From Kushneria indalinina DSM 14324 (lineage in GTDB: Bacteria; Pseudomonadota; Gammaproteobacteria; Pseudomonadales; Halomonadaceae): 64,000 nucleotides of DNA. The notes under the pieces were generated by a model. It ran no database searches. It had not been told where the DNA came from and saw nothing but the letters and a program-made list of their open reading frames with translations. Shown here piece after piece: positions 39,015-48,341 of the stretch (positions are counted from its first letter, which is position 1; each line of letters begins with the position of its first letter). The stretch lies in contig NZ_QRDJ01000006.1 in assembly GCF_003385845.1 (NCBI RefSeq), positions 930,001 to 994,000 on the forward strand. The letters run 5' to 3'. Position numbers and translations under genes: made by a program.

Positions 39015-40157
39015 CTAGCGCACATCCTCGGGATTAAAGCGCAGGTTGAAGCTTCTGAACTTCTGTCGCGCCTCGGGCGGCAACTGGCTCATTTCAGTAA
39101 ACGGCGCTGCCCTTTCTACTGCCTGCACCGCTGAACGATCAAATCCAGGATCTCCGCTACTACTGGAAACATTGGCAGAAAGAAGTTCACCGGTCGGTAG
39201 AAGCTGCACTCTGACCACGGTCACCAGACCTGGAGCCGCATTGGGCGGGCGTGACCAGCTCTGCTCCACGACGCGACGTACCAGATTCATGAACCCATTT
39301 GACGCTTCCTGAGCCTGACGCGCATTGGCAATGGATTCCGCTTCATTGGTAATCTCATCACCGAAGGCATCCTGACTGGCGACAGCTGCAGCCTCTGCGG
39401 CACGCTTGCGATCGGCCTCAGCTTTCTTTTTGGCGGCTGCCTCGGCTTCCGCTTTCTTTTTGGCCGCCGCCTCGGCCTCTGCCTTTTTCTTCGCTTCGGC
39501 TTCTGCCTTTTGTTTGGCCTCGGCTTCTGCCTTTTGTTTGGCCTCGGCTTCTGCCTTCTTCTTGGCCTCGGCTTCTGCCTTCTTCTTGGCCTCGGCTTCC
39601 GCCTTCTGCTTGGCCTCGGCTTCTGCCTTCTGCTTGGCCTCGGCTTCTGCCTTCTGCTTGGCCTCGGCTTCTGCCTTCTGCTTGGCCTCGGCTTCTGCCT
39701 TCTGCTTGGCCTCGGCTTCTGCCTTCTGTTTGGCTTCAGCGTCTTCTCGTGCCTGCTGCTCCTGAGCCTGCTGAGCAGCTACCTGCTTCGCCTGTTCGGC
39801 GCGGCGCTGGGCGGCTTCCTGCGCCTCGCGAGCCGCCTGCTCTGCCTGACGAGCCTGTTCGGCAGCCTCAGCCTGCTGGCGTGCCGTTTCTTCAGCGGCA
39901 TCATCCTGAGTGGCCTCCGGCTCGGGCTGCTCCTGTTCCGGCCCCTGCTGAGCGCGCGGCTGTGCCTCGGTGGCCTGCTGGGCCTGATCGGTAACCGTCT
40001 CCATTGAAATCAACTCGGCCTGCACGACGGCATTGGAGGTTTCAACGGGCTCACTTTGCGGCCAACGAAAGACAGTCAGCCCGATAATGCCCACGTGCAG
40101 CAAAACCGCAAGCACGGTGGGCAACGTATAGCCTACACGGCGATCGTGTCTGGCCAT
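39015..40157 (-). CDS. tolA: TolA envelope-spanning protein
   Basis: TolA links the TolQR motor in the inner membrane to TolB-Pal. Residues 1-13 are cytoplasmic and basic, 14-31 form the membrane helix, 50-270 are a long Ala/Lys/Glu/Gln-rich helical domain with exact octapeptide repeats, and residues 280-380 form the C-terminal globular domain (VVEQSWSRPPNAAPGLVTVVRV and FRSFNLRFNPEDVR). The length is 380 residues. It starts 9 bp after tolR. Repeat copy number may vary between strains. Confidence 0.95.
   Translation of the reverse strand: MARHDRRVGYTLPTVLAVLLHVGIIGLTVFRWPQSEPVETSNAVVQAELISMETVTDQAQQATEAQPRAQQGPEQEQPEPEATQDDAAEETARQQAEAAEQARQAEQAAREAQEAAQRRAEQAKQVAAQQAQEQQAREDAEAKQKAEAEAKQKAEAEAKQKAEAEAKQKAEAEAKQKAEAEAKQKAEAEAKKKAEAEAKKKAEAEAKQKAEAEAKQKAEAEAKKKAEAEAAAKKKAEAEAAAKKKAEADRKRAAEAAAVASQDAFGDEITNEAESIANARQAQEASNGFMNLVRRVVEQSWSRPPNAAPGLVTVVRVQLLPTGELLSANVSSSSGDPGFDRSAVQAVERAAPFTEMSQLPPEARQKFRSFNLRFNPEDVR
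39474..39737. repeat. 24-bp tandem repeats in tolA
   Basis: Eleven consecutive copies of the octapeptide EAKxKAEA (x is Gln or Lys), residues 141-228 of TolA, are encoded by nearly identical 24-bp units, several of them identical in DNA. Two related ten-residue units, EAAAKKKAEA, follow. The near-identity suggests recent slippage or recombination. Confidence 0.9.
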
Positions 40158-40166
40158 TGTTTCTCC

Positions 40167-40604
40167 CTACTGCTGGTCGCCAGGCGGTGGATCAGAGATC
40201 AGTCCTACATTGGGCACGCCTGCATTTTGCAGAGCCCCCATCAGCGTTACGACCTGACCATAGGAAACATTGCGATCACCGCGCACCATCACGGGTGTAC
40301 CCGGATTACGGTTGAGTACCGCCATGACCTGATCGCTGATTTCATCAAGTGACTTGCTCTGCTGCTCATCGCCCAGACTGATGTAATAGTCGCCCTCACG
40401 ATTAACCGTCACCACCAGTGGTTCGTTATCACTCTGCACCGGCTCTGAGCTGATCTGTGGCAGATCGACATCAATGCCCTGGTTGATGGTGGGGGCTGCA
40501 ATGATGAAAATGACCAGCAGTACCAGCATGACGTCGATAAACGGTACGACGTTCATCTCGCTGGAGAGTTTCTTGCGCCGGTTGCGTCGGTAGGATCCCT
40601 GCAT
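40167..40604 (-). CDS. tolR: TolR, ExbD-family motor protein
   Basis: TolR is a proton-driven partner of TolQ. The 145-residue product has the conserved start region SSEMNVVPFIDVMLVLLVIFIIAAP split across the cytoplasmic edge and single membrane helix, with the proton-carrying Asp in PFIDVMLVLL near residue 23. A periplasmic domain follows with VMVRGDRNVSYGQVV. The ATG at 40604 is chosen because the frame further upstream overlaps tolQ. It is 10 bp from tolQ and 9 bp from tolA. Confidence 0.95.
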   Translation of the reverse strand: MQGSYRRNRRKKLSSEMNVVPFIDVMLVLLVIFIIAAPTINQGIDVDLPQISSEPVQSDNEPLVVTVNREGDYYISLGDEQQSKSLDEISDQVMAVLNRNPGTPVMVRGDRNVSYGQVVTLMGALQNAGVPNVGLISDPPPGDQQ

Positions 40605-40614
40605 GAAACGCTCC

Positions 40615-41301
40615 TCAGGTGTTCTCGCCAGCGCTGCGATTTTGCAGATTACGATGCAGGAAGGCATGAAACTCTTCAGCAAAGTTCTCCATGCGCACCA
40701 TCAGCTTGTCAGCCTTGTGCGTCAGGCGGTTGTAGCCGATGTTGGCGGGTATCGCTGCAAAAAGTCCCATGGCCGTGGCGATCAGCGCCTCGGCGATGGC
40801 CGGCGCGATGGTGCCCAGCGATACCTGTTGCGCGCCGCCGAGCGCCTGAAAGGTGCCCAGTATTCCCCAGACCGTGCCGAAAAGACCCACATAAACAGCG
40901 GACGAGCTGATAATGGCCAGTATCGCCAGATGGGTGGTCAACCGCTCCTCTTCGCGCGATACGGAAACACGCATGGAACGCTCCACGCCTTCGAGTACGG
41001 CATTGTGACTGCGTGACTTGGGCAGCAGTCGATTGAACTCACGAAACCCCGAGCGAAAGATATGCGCCGCACCCTGCGGATTATCGGCAGGCACTTCCCG
41101 ATAAAGCTCGTTGAGATCAACGCCTGACCAGAAGTGTGACTCGAACTCATCGAGTTCCTGCGAGTCACGCTTGAGTGCAAAGGCTCGCTGAAAGATCAGC
41201 ACCCATGAAAGAACAGATGCCGCCAGTAGTATCAGCATGATCAGCTGAACCACCAGACCAGCGTGGAAAAACAGCGAAATGACCGACATGGAATCGTTCA
41301 C
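40615..41301 (-). CDS. tolQ: TolQ, ExbB/MotA-family proton channel
   Basis: TolQ forms the proton channel that energises TolA. The product has three membrane helices: VVQLIMLILLAASVLSWVLIF near the N-terminus, then the pair around LAILAIISSSAVYVGLFGTVWGI and TIAPAIAEALIATAMGLFAAIPA each with the typical small-residue pattern. The start at GTG 41301 gives 228 residues and follows GGGG by six bases, matching the length of E. coli TolQ; ATG at 41289 is the alternative. It begins 11 bp after ybgC. Confidence 0.94.
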   Translation of the reverse strand: MNDSMSVISLFFHAGLVVQLIMLILLAASVLSWVLIFQRAFALKRDSQELDEFESHFWSGVDLNELYREVPADNPQGAAHIFRSGFREFNRLLPKSRSHNAVLEGVERSMRVSVSREEERLTTHLAILAIISSSAVYVGLFGTVWGILGTFQALGGAQQVSLGTIAPAIAEALIATAMGLFAAIPANIGYNRLTHKADKLMVRMENFAEEFHAFLHRNLQNRSAGENT

Positions 41302-41312
41302 GAAAAACCCCT

Positions 41313-41717
41313 TCAAGCGTTCTGGGAATCAAGCGTCATGGCCGAAAGCAGATCTTCGGGCCAACGAGCTGGTTTGTAACGTGTTGCATCGATACAGGCA
41401 ATATCGACCATACCGCGAAAAAGAAGTTTTCCATTTCGCATGACCTGCTGCTCAAATGCCACGGTGTATGGGCGGGGTGTCTCCGCCCGGGACTCGACCG
41501 TCAGCAGATCATCCAGTTGCGCCGGCAGGCGATACTGGCACTCCAGACGTCGAACGACCAGTGCAATATTGCGCGACAGGAGTGAATGCTGATCGAAGCC
41601 TCTCGCACGCAGCCATTCGGTACGACCGCGCTCGAGATAATTGAGGTAGTTGGCGTGATAGACGATGCCGCCGGCATCGGTATCCTCGATATAAACGCGT
41701 AGATCAAGGGACGTCAT
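41313..41717 (-). CDS. ybgC: YbgC tol-pal-associated acyl-CoA thioesterase
   Basis: YbgC is a hot-dog fold thioesterase that hydrolyses acyl-CoA and is linked to phospholipid metabolism at the Tol-Pal complex. The 134-residue product has the catalytic block RVYIEDTDAGGIVYHANYLNYLERGRTEWL split here as IEDTDAGGIVYHANYLNYLE and RGRTEWLRARG, with the active Asp near residue 14. It starts only 5 bp after ruvB and 11 bp before tolQ, so it bridges the ruv and tol parts of the cluster. Confidence 0.95.
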   Translation of the reverse strand: MTSLDLRVYIEDTDAGGIVYHANYLNYLERGRTEWLRARGFDQHSLLSRNIALVVRRLECQYRLPAQLDDLLTVESRAETPRPYTVAFEQQVMRNGKLLFRGMVDIACIDATRYKPARWPEDLLSAMTLDSQNA

Positions 41718-41722
41718 GCCGT

Positions 41723-42769
41723 TCAGGGCTCCGCCGTTGCTGCGCCATCGCCGGGATCCGGGATGTCATCGGTAGGTGAAAGATCAAAGTGCAAATACGC
41801 CAGACGCGTCACCATACGACCGCGGGCCGTGCGCAGCATGAAACCCTGCTGAATCAGATAGGGCTCAAGGACATCCTCGATGGTGTCCCGCTCTTCACTA
41901 ATGGCGGCTGCCAGACTCTCTACGCCGACGGGACCACCGTCGAACTTTTCGATCATGGTCAAAAGCAGTCGTCGGTCCATGTGATCAAGCCCATGGCGAT
42001 CCACGTGCAGCATGTTGAGCGCCTTGTCTGCCACATCCGCCGTCAGCCGGCCATCGCCACGCACCTGAGCAAAGTCACGAACCCGACGCAGCAGCCGATT
42101 GGCGATGCGAGGCGTCCCACGAGCGCGACGGGCAACTTCAATGGCACCGTCTTCATCGGCCTCAAAGCCCATGAGCCGGGCACTGCGATTGACGATATGC
42201 GTCAGGTCCCCGATGTTGTAAAACTCGAGTCGCTGCACGATCCCGAAACGATCGCGCAGGGGCGCCGTCAAAAGGCCTGCCCGGGTCGTTGCCCCGACCA
42301 GGGTAAACCTTGGTAGATCAAGCTTGATGGAGCGTGCTGCCGGCCCTTCGCCAATCATGATATCGAGCTGAAAATCCTCCATCGCCGGATAGAGCACCTC
42401 CTCGACGGCAGAAGAAAGCCTGTGGATCTCATCGATAAAGAGCACGTCACCCGGCTGCAGGTTGGTCAGCATGGCGGCAAGATCGCCGGCCTTTTCAAGC
42501 ACCGGCCCCGAGGTGGACTTGATATCAACGCCCATCTCGCTGGCGATAATATGAGCCAGCGTGGTCTTGCCCAGCCCCGGAGGCCCGAAGATCAGGGTGT
42601 GATCCAGACTGTCTTCACGCTGACGCGCCGCCGTAATGAAGATATCGAGCTGTTCGCGTACCGCTGCCTGTCCGATATAATCATCGAGCATGCGCGGGCG
42701 GATGGCGTGATCCACCCGCTCCTCATCAGGGCGCTCGGCGCCTGCAATGAGCCGATCGGATTCAATCAT
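41723..42769 (-). CDS. ruvB: RuvB Holliday junction helicase
   Basis: RuvB is the AAA+ motor that drives branch migration with RuvA. The 348-residue protein has Walker A in [14 protein letters not shown] (about residues 62-75), Walker B in [12 protein letters not shown] (about 110-121), sensor [19 protein letters not shown] and a C-terminal winged-helix domain with [19 protein letters not shown]. Its start overlaps the ruvA stop by 4 bp. It is part of ruvC-ruvA-ruvB-ybgC-tol. Confidence 0.97.
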   Translation of the reverse strand: MIESDRLIAGAERPDEERVDHAIRPRMLDDYIGQAAVREQLDIFITAARQREDSLDHTLIFGPPGLGKTTLAHIIASEMGVDIKSTSGPVLEKAGDLAAMLTNLQPGDVLFIDEIHRLSSAVEEVLYPAMEDFQLDIMIGEGPAARSIKLDLPRFTLVGATTRAGLLTAPLRDRFGIVQRLEFYNIGDLTHIVNRSARLMGFEADEDGAIEVARRARGTPRIANRLLRRVRDFAQVRGDGRLTADVADKALNMLHVDRHGLDHMDRRLLLTMIEKFDGGPVGVESLAAAISEERDTIEDVLEPYLIQQGFMLRTARGRMVTRLAYLHFDLSPTDDIPDPGDGAATAEP

Positions 42770-43404
42770 GATGCCCTGCCTTTCCCGCTACGTGTCTCGC
42801 TGCCGGTCAGCCGATCGGAAAGCGCCATCTTGATCAATGCCTCGGTGGAGAGTGTGCTATCCAGCCCCGACAGCATTCTGGTGGCCTCGGTGGGCTTGTA
42901 GCCCAGGGCAATCAGAGCTGCCTCGGCATCGGCATGATTATCGGCTTCAAGCGGCAGCTCGGTTTCTTCAACCCCCTGCGCCAGCTGCTCGAACTCAGGC
43001 CAGTGCTTGAAGCGGTCCCGCATTTCAATGATCAGACGCTCGGCCGTTTTCTTGCCCACGCCCGGCAGTTTGGTCAGCGTTTGGGTGTCATCCTCCATGA
43101 CACTTTTCATGAACTGCTGTCGCTCCATGCCGGACAGAATGGCCAGTGCCAGACGAGGACCCACCCCTGAAATCCGGATCAATTCGCGAAAGAGTCGACG
43201 CTCGGGCTCATCAATGAAGCCATACAGCAGATGAGCATCCTCGCGCACACTCAAATGGGTATAAAGGCGCACTGTCTCGCCCGGCGCCGGCAATGCCAGC
43301 AGCGTATTCATGGAAGCTTCAAGCTCGTAGCCGACCCCATGAACATCGATCACGATCAGGGGTGGTTTTTTCTCAAGCAGTTGACCGTGCAGGCGACCTA
43401 TCAT
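42766..43404 (-). CDS. ruvA: RuvA Holliday junction-binding subunit
   Basis: RuvA recognises four-way DNA junctions and recruits RuvB. The 212-residue product begins [20 protein letters not shown], has the helix-hairpin-helix region with [18 protein letters not shown] and [19 protein letters not shown] (about residues 70-130), and the C-terminal RuvB-binding domain with [19 protein letters not shown]. It is slightly longer than E. coli RuvA (203), in the acidic linker. It lies 77 bp after ruvC. Confidence 0.96.
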   Translation of the reverse strand: MIGRLHGQLLEKKPPLIVIDVHGVGYELEASMNTLLALPAPGETVRLYTHLSVREDAHLLYGFIDEPERRLFRELIRISGVGPRLALAILSGMERQQFMKSVMEDDTQTLTKLPGVGKKTAERLIIEMRDRFKHWPEFEQLAQGVEETELPLEADNHADAEAALIALGYKPTEATRMLSGLDSTLSTEALIKMALSDRLTGSETRSGKGRAS

Positions 43405-43481
43405 GCGTTGTATATCCAGACAGAAACGGTAAACGAAAAAAGTACATGGCCTTTGAACGCCATCGATATTTAAATACCAAG

Positions 43482-44018
43482 TCAGGGCCGATAGTTGCGC
43501 CAGCTTGATGAACGCGATCTTGTCGAACGGGTTGTTGCCGGCATGGCGATCGCACCGCGACAGGTAAAAAAGTGCGTCAGCGCAATGGCCAGAGCATCAG
43601 CGGCGTCTTCCTGAGGCAGCCCTGAAAGCTTGAGCGTCGACTGTACCATATGCTGTACCTGCGTCTTGTCCGCGCCCCCATTACCGGCCACCACCTGCTT
43701 GATACGACGAGCGGCATATTCATGAACGTCCAGACCATGATTGGCGGCACAGACAATGGCCGTCCCACGGGCCTGCCCAAGTTTCAGGGCCGAGTCGGCG
43801 TTTTTGGACAAAAACACCTGCTCGATGGCCATCTCGCTGGGGGTATACTGAGCAATGACTTCGGCAACGCCGGCATAGACCTGAGCCAGTTTCTGGGCAA
43901 GCGTCGGGGCTTCGATTCTGATACAGCCACTGGCGACATAGCGTGGTGTGGCACTCGAAACATCGATAACGCCAAACCCGGTGCGACGAGAGCCCGGATC
44001 AATTCCCAAAAGCATCAT
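43482..44018 (-). CDS. ruvC: RuvC Holliday junction resolvase
   Basis: RuvC cuts Holliday junctions. The catalytic acids are in [15 protein letters not shown] (first Asp), [11 protein letters not shown] (Glu near residue 67) and [13 protein letters not shown] (two Asp near 139-142). With the start at 44018 (MMLLGIDPG) the protein has 178 residues, close to the 173 of E. coli; the next codon is also ATG. The last 20 residues are Ser/Arg-rich. The reading frame extends upstream into the yebC spacer but without family similarity. Confidence 0.95.
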   Translation of the reverse strand: MMLLGIDPGSRRTGFGVIDVSSATPRYVASGCIRIEAPTLAQKLAQVYAGVAEVIAQYTPSEMAIEQVFLSKNADSALKLGQARGTAIVCAANHGLDVHEYAARRIKQVVAGNGGADKTQVQHMVQSTLKLSGLPQEDAADALAIALTHFFTCRGAIAMPATTRSTRSRSSSWRNYRP

Positions 44019-44046
44019 GAAACGGCTCCCGATGCGCCGACAGTGG

Positions 44047-44805
44047 TCATGACGCTTCCTCGAGTGCCTCAAGCACATCGGATTCGAAATCGGCATTGGA
44101 ATAGACGTTTTGTACGTCATCCAGATCCTCGAGTCGATCAAACAGCGCCACGATCCGACGCGCCGTCTCGACATCATCAATACTGGAATAGCTGTCCGGG
44201 AACATGCCTACTTCGCTGCGCGTCACTTCCAGATCGGCCTGATCCAGAGCATCGCGCACCGGACCAAATTCTTCGGGCGTGGTCACGATTTCAAGCGTGC
44301 CATCCTCTCGGGGCTGAACGTCTTCGGCACCCGCTTCCAGGGTCGCCTCGATCACGCTCTCTTCGGATGTACCGGCGGGCAGCACGATACGCCCCTGCTT
44401 GTGAAACAGGAAAGCGACCGAACCGCTGGTGCCCAGGTTGCCACCATGCTTGTTGAAAGCGGTGCGCACCTCCGAGACGGTTCGATTGCGATTGTCGCTC
44501 ATGCACTCCACCAGAATCGCCACGCCATCCGGTCCATAGCCTTCATAAACCAGCTCCTCCATCGCATCGCTGTCGCTGTTACCGGCGCCGCGAGTGATGG
44601 CGCGCTCGATGGTATCGCGCGTCATGTTGTTGGAGAGCGCCTTGTCGACGGCTGCCCTGAGTCGCGGGTTGTCCTCGGGGGCACTGCCACCCTGCCGCGC
44701 CGCCACGGTCAGTTCGCGAATCAGGCGCGTAAAGACCTTGCCCTTTTTTGCATCCTGAGCCGCCTTTCGATGCCTGATATTGGCCCATTTGCTGTGTCCG
44801 GCCAT
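44047..44805 (-). CDS. yebC: YebC/PmpR family protein
   Basis: A 252-residue member of the YebC/TACO1 family. It starts [22 protein letters not shown], the near-invariant N-terminus, and has [27 protein letters not shown] and the NGGxLGxxGSVAFLF-type block ([16 protein letters not shown]). The family was described as transcription regulators and more recently as aiding translation of difficult sequences. It heads the ruv-tol gene run 28 bp before ruvC and lies after the aspS terminator, so its promoter is probably at 44806-44855. Confidence 0.94.
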   Translation of the reverse strand: MAGHSKWANIRHRKAAQDAKKGKVFTRLIRELTVAARQGGSAPEDNPRLRAAVDKALSNNMTRDTIERAITRGAGNSDSDAMEELVYEGYGPDGVAILVECMSDNRNRTVSEVRTAFNKHGGNLGTSGSVAFLFHKQGRIVLPAGTSEESVIEATLEAGAEDVQPREDGTLEIVTTPEEFGPVRDALDQADLEVTRSEVGMFPDSYSSIDDVETARRIVALFDRLEDLDDVQNVYSNADFESDVLEALEEAS

Positions 44806-44855
44806 GGGATCTCTCCTTCAGCCACTCGTCATCACTGATGCAATGACGTCATACA

Positions 44856-44888
44856 AAAATACGGGTGTGCAAGGCACACCCGTATTAA
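44856..44888 (-). terminator. Intrinsic terminator after aspS
   Basis: A perfect 13-bp stem (AATACGGGTGTGC paired with GCACACCCGTATT, three-base loop) is followed on the minus strand by a T5 run. It sits 57 bp past the aspS stop and separates aspS from the yebC-ruv-tol run. Confidence 0.9.
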
Positions 44889-44944
44889 CCCTAACACTCC
44901 CGAGCAGCAGCAACAGAAACGTTTCGTTTCAAATTGCCCGCCGA

Positions 44945-46723
44945 TCAGGAGGTTGTGCTGTCAGAGGCCTTCTGGCGCAGGCGAATGTGCAACTCCTTGA
45001 GCTGCTCATTATTGACAGTCCCTGGTGCTTCGGTCATCAGACAGGCAGCACTCTGGGTCTTGGGGAAGGCAATCACATCACGAATGGTACGACCGCCAGT
45101 CATGAGCATGACCAGACGATCCAGACCGAAGGCCAGCCCGCCGTGCGGCGGTGCGCCGTGCGCCAGACCATCCAGCAGGAAGCCAAACTTCTCGCGGGCT
45201 TCCTCGTCACTGATGCCAAGGGCTTCAAACACCTGACGCTGCATCTGCTGATCGTGAATACGGATCGACCCGCCGCCCAGCTCGGTGCCGTTGAGCACCA
45301 TGTCATAGGCACGGGAAAGCGCGTTTTCCGGGTTCTGCTTGAGGGTTTCCGGATCACAGGCCGGCGCCGTGAACGGATGGTGCAGCGCCGCCAGACGGCC
45401 GCTGTCATCGCGCTCGAACATGGGGAAGTCGACCACCCACAGCGGTGCCCAGGGCTGCGTATAAAGGTCGAGGTCACCACCGAGTTTGACGCGCAGTGCG
45501 CCAAGCGCTTCATTGACAACCTTCGCGCGATCGGCGCCGAAAAAGAGGATATCGCCGTCTTCAGCACCCACCCGGTCCAGCAGCGTCTCGATCACGCCTT
45601 CCATGAACTTGACGATGGGCGACTGAAGCCCCTCGACGCCCTTGGAGCGGTCATTGACCTTGATCCAGGCCAGCCCGCGAGCGCCATAGATGCCAACAAA
45701 GTTGGTGTACTCGTCGATTTCCTTGCGAGTGAGCTTCGCGCCACCCGGCACCTTCAAAACGGCAACACGGCCGTCATCGGCATTGGCCGGGCCCGAGAAG
45801 ACCTTGAAGTCGACATCCTTCATCAGATCGTCAACGTCGACAAACTCCAGCGGAATGCGCAGATCCGGCTTGTCGGAACCGTAGCGGCGCATGGCGTCAT
45901 GCCATGTCATGCGCGGGAACTGCGGCAGCGATACATCCAGCACTTCCGCGAAAAGACGACGGATCATCTCTTCGGTAATGCCCATGACATCGTCTTCCTC
46001 AACAAAGGAAGCTTCGATATCAATCTGGGTGAACTCCGGCTGACGATCGGCGCGCAGATCCTCATCACGGAAGCATTTGGCGATCTGATAATAACGATCG
46101 AACCCGGCCACCATCAGCAGCTGTTTGAAAAGCTGCGGAGACTGCGGCAGCGCAAAGAACTCGCCGGCATGAGTACGGCTGGGCACGAGGTAGTCGCGCG
46201 CCCCTTCGGGGGTAGCACGGGTCAGAATGGGCGTTTCGATGTCCAGAAAGCCGTTATCTTCAAGGTAGGCACGAACACTGTGTGTGATGCGCGAGCGCAG
46301 ACGCAGACGATCGATCATTTCCGGGCGCCGCAGATCGATATAGCGATACTTGAGACGCACGTCTTCACCCACCTTGCCATGCTCGTCGAGCTGGAAAGGC
46401 GGCGTCACGGCAGTGTTGAGCACCTCAACCTGTGTGGCGAGAACCTCGATCAGACCGGTCGGCATATTGGCGTTCTGGGTGCCCTCCGGACGCATGCGAA
46501 TACGACCGGTAATACGCAGTACATACTCACTGCGGGCTCGATCTGCATTGGCAAAGGCATCCGGCGTATCCGGATCAACCACAACCTGTGCAACGCCATC
46601 ACGATCACGCATGTCGAGGAAAATCACCCCACCATGATCGCGGCGGCGGTGAACCCAACCGCAGAGTGTGACTTCCTGGTCGACAAGGCTTTCGTTTAGC
46701 TGGCCGCAATAATGACTGCGCAT
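44945..46723 (-). CDS. aspS: Aspartyl-tRNA synthetase
   Basis: AspS charges tRNA-Asp. The 592-residue product is the long bacterial type: N-terminal OB-fold anticodon domain ([20 protein letters not shown] and [17 protein letters not shown]), class II motif 2 around [18 protein letters not shown], an inserted GAD domain (about residues 290-430), and motif 3 in [16 protein letters not shown]. The ATG at 46723 gives a length like E. coli (590); upstream in-frame codons do not match. Whether it also charges tRNA-Asn cannot be judged here. Confidence 0.97.
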   Translation of the reverse strand: MRSHYCGQLNESLVDQEVTLCGWVHRRRDHGGVIFLDMRDRDGVAQVVVDPDTPDAFANADRARSEYVLRITGRIRMRPEGTQNANMPTGLIEVLATQVEVLNTAVTPPFQLDEHGKVGEDVRLKYRYIDLRRPEMIDRLRLRSRITHSVRAYLEDNGFLDIETPILTRATPEGARDYLVPSRTHAGEFFALPQSPQLFKQLLMVAGFDRYYQIAKCFRDEDLRADRQPEFTQIDIEASFVEEDDVMGITEEMIRRLFAEVLDVSLPQFPRMTWHDAMRRYGSDKPDLRIPLEFVDVDDLMKDVDFKVFSGPANADDGRVAVLKVPGGAKLTRKEIDEYTNFVGIYGARGLAWIKVNDRSKGVEGLQSPIVKFMEGVIETLLDRVGAEDGDILFFGADRAKVVNEALGALRVKLGGDLDLYTQPWAPLWVVDFPMFERDDSGRLAALHHPFTAPACDPETLKQNPENALSRAYDMVLNGTELGGGSIRIHDQQMQRQVFEALGISDEEAREKFGFLLDGLAHGAPPHGGLAFGLDRLVMLMTGGRTIRDVIAFPKTQSAACLMTEAPGTVNNEQLKELHIRLRQKASDSTTS

Positions 46724-46770
46724 CTTTAATCCTGTGTTGTAACGCTTGGTGTAATGCCTGAGCTGTTTTA

Positions 46771-46800
46771 ATGCCGGACGCACGTTAATGCATCCGGCAT
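46771..46800. repeat. Stem-loop in the fmdB-aspS spacer
   Basis: ATGCCGGACGCA and TGCATCCGGCAT form a 12-position stem with one mismatch and a six-base loop, in the 98-bp spacer between fmdB and aspS. It lacks a T tract in the direction of transcription, so read-through or RNA processing is as likely as termination. Confidence 0.5.
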
Positions 46801-46821
46801 GGGGTGACCCCTGCGGAGACG

Positions 46822-47064
46822 TCAGCTGTCGGACGTACCGCCCTTGTCGGATTTGCTGTCACCGGCAAGGTTACGACGACCGGAGCTTTTGAAATCGGTC
46901 TCGTACCATCCTCCTCCGGAAAGCCTGAAACCTGCTGCCGAAATCAGACGCTCTAGGGCGTCTTCATGACAGGAAGGACATTCCACCAGAGGAGCAGCCT
47001 CAATTTTTTGAATCTTTTCGAGACGCGTACCGCAGGCGCGGCACTGATATTCATAAATCGGCAT
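46822..47064 (-). CDS. FmdB-family zinc-ribbon protein
   Basis: An 80-residue protein with a single zinc ribbon at its N-terminus: [17 protein letters not shown] then [14 protein letters not shown], two Cys-x2-Cys knuckles about 18 residues apart. The C-terminal half is Gly/Ser/Lys-rich and includes [10 protein letters not shown], typical of the FmdB family. The name comes from a putative regulator of formamidase genes, but most members are uncharacterised. It lies just upstream of aspS, a conserved neighbour in gammaproteobacteria. Confidence 0.92.
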   Translation of the reverse strand: MPIYEYQCRACGTRLEKIQKIEAAPLVECPSCHEDALERLISAAGFRLSGGGWYETDFKSSGRRNLAGDSKSDKGGTSDS

Positions 47065-47264
47065 GGCCTTTCATACCCGATATTGGATGTTACTGCAGGC
47101 GCGCTCAAAGCGACCTGCGCCTGTCGGGAATTTTGTCCATCGGATGGCAGACATTATTCCCGATGTATTATTGACGCATCAGCCGGCTGACACGACGATA
47201 CAACCCTGCACAAGATGGGCATTATAGCGCGGCAGACATCATGATGGGCAAGGAGTGCACAACC

Positions 47265-48200
47265 ATGAAGGCAGTAATTCTCGACAGCGATACACTGGGA
47301 AGCGACATTGATCTCTCTCCCATTTCCAGCCTGATCGATCGGTTCGACTGCTGGGGCGCCACGCCTCATGATGAGGTAGCGACACGTCTTGAAGGCGCCA
47401 CCATTGCCATTACCAACAAGGTCGTCATTAACGATGAGATCATGGCGGCGTTACCCGACCTTGAAATGATCGCTGTCACGGCCACCGGCACCAACAATAT
47501 CGACATGCAGAGCGCCAACGAGCGCGGCATCAGCGTGGCCAACGTCAGCGGCTATGGCACACAAAGCGTGGCGCAGCATACGCTCATGATCATGCTGGCA
47601 CTGGCGACCCGCCTGCCGCATTACCAGCGTGACGTTGCCGCCCATCACTGGGAAAGCGCTGCATCCTTCTGTTTGCAGAATCATCTCACCATGCAGCTGG
47701 CCGACAAGCACCTGGTACTGGTGGGTAGCGGTGAGCTCGGCCAGGCCGTGGCGCAACTGGCCAGAGCCTTTGGCATGCAGGTGAGCTTCAGCGCGCGACC
47801 CAATGCAGAGCAGGATGATCGACCAACCCTTGAAGCATTACTGCCGCAGGCCGATGTTATTTCCCTGCACTGCCCCCTGACGCCCGATACGCATCATCTC
47901 ATCGGCGAGAAGCAATTAAAGCTGATGAAATCTCATGCTCTGCTGATCAACTGCGGACGCGGTGGCCTGATTGATGAGCACCGGGCACTGGAAGCACTCA
48001 GAAGACAGGAGCTGGGCGGGCTGGGTGTTGATGTCCTGCCGGTGGAGCCACCCCGGGAAGGTCATGCCCTGATCGATGCGCTGACGCAGGAGGCGCTTAA
48101 TCTGATCGTGACGCCCCATAATGCCTGGGTATCGCCTGAAGCGCGGCAAAATATCGTGAACCTGACGGCCGATAATATTCGTAACTTTCTAAAGACCTGA
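47265..48200 (+). CDS. D-2-hydroxyacid dehydrogenase
   Basis: A 311-residue NAD(P)-dependent D-2-hydroxyacid dehydrogenase. The Rossmann motif is LVLVGSGELGQAVAQLARAF, the signature LLPQADVISLHCPLTPDT follows, the catalytic Arg is in LINCGRGGLID, a Glu in VLPVEPPREG, and the catalytic His in VTPHNAWVS. The variant GSGELG replaces the more common GxGxxG exactly by spacing. It resembles glycerate/hydroxypyruvate reductases, but the substrate cannot be fixed from sequence. The ATG at 47265 is preceded by AGGAG at ten bases. Confidence 0.9.
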   Translation: MKAVILDSDTLGSDIDLSPISSLIDRFDCWGATPHDEVATRLEGATIAITNKVVINDEIMAALPDLEMIAVTATGTNNIDMQSANERGISVANVSGYGTQSVAQHTLMIMLALATRLPHYQRDVAAHHWESAASFCLQNHLTMQLADKHLVLVGSGELGQAVAQLARAFGMQVSFSARPNAEQDDRPTLEALLPQADVISLHCPLTPDTHHLIGEKQLKLMKSHALLINCGRGGLIDEHRALEALRRQELGGLGVDVLPVEPPREGHALIDALTQEALNLIVTPHNAWVSPEARQNIVNLTADNIRNFLKT

Positions 48201-48341
48201 CAAAAATATCGACTTCTGTAAGCTTATTTGAAGATAACGGTATAAATATAGGAGATTACGTTCTCTTACCCATTCATTGCGAAAATAAATGTTTATCCCG
48301 TGTGGCAGTCGGCATAATCCTTTGGTCTAAAAAAGGGCCTA

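Noticed and set aside
39474-39737. Regular repeats suggesting a CRISPR array
   Set aside because: The units are contiguous 24-bp coding repeats inside tolA with no unique spacers.
44780-46699. A 639-codon open frame on the plus strand opposite aspS
   Set aside because: It is an antisense shadow of a well-supported essential gene in GC-rich DNA, without recognisable domains or a ribosome site. Similar antisense frames opposite metH (7819-9363), uvrB (57580-59259) and gor (20113-21450) were rejected for the same reason.
34352-48247. The same 15-mer AGATAACGGTATAAA near 34355 and near 48233
   Set aside because: One or a few shared 15-mers are expected by chance in 64 kb, and both lie in AT-rich spacers. 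No further similarity surrounds them.
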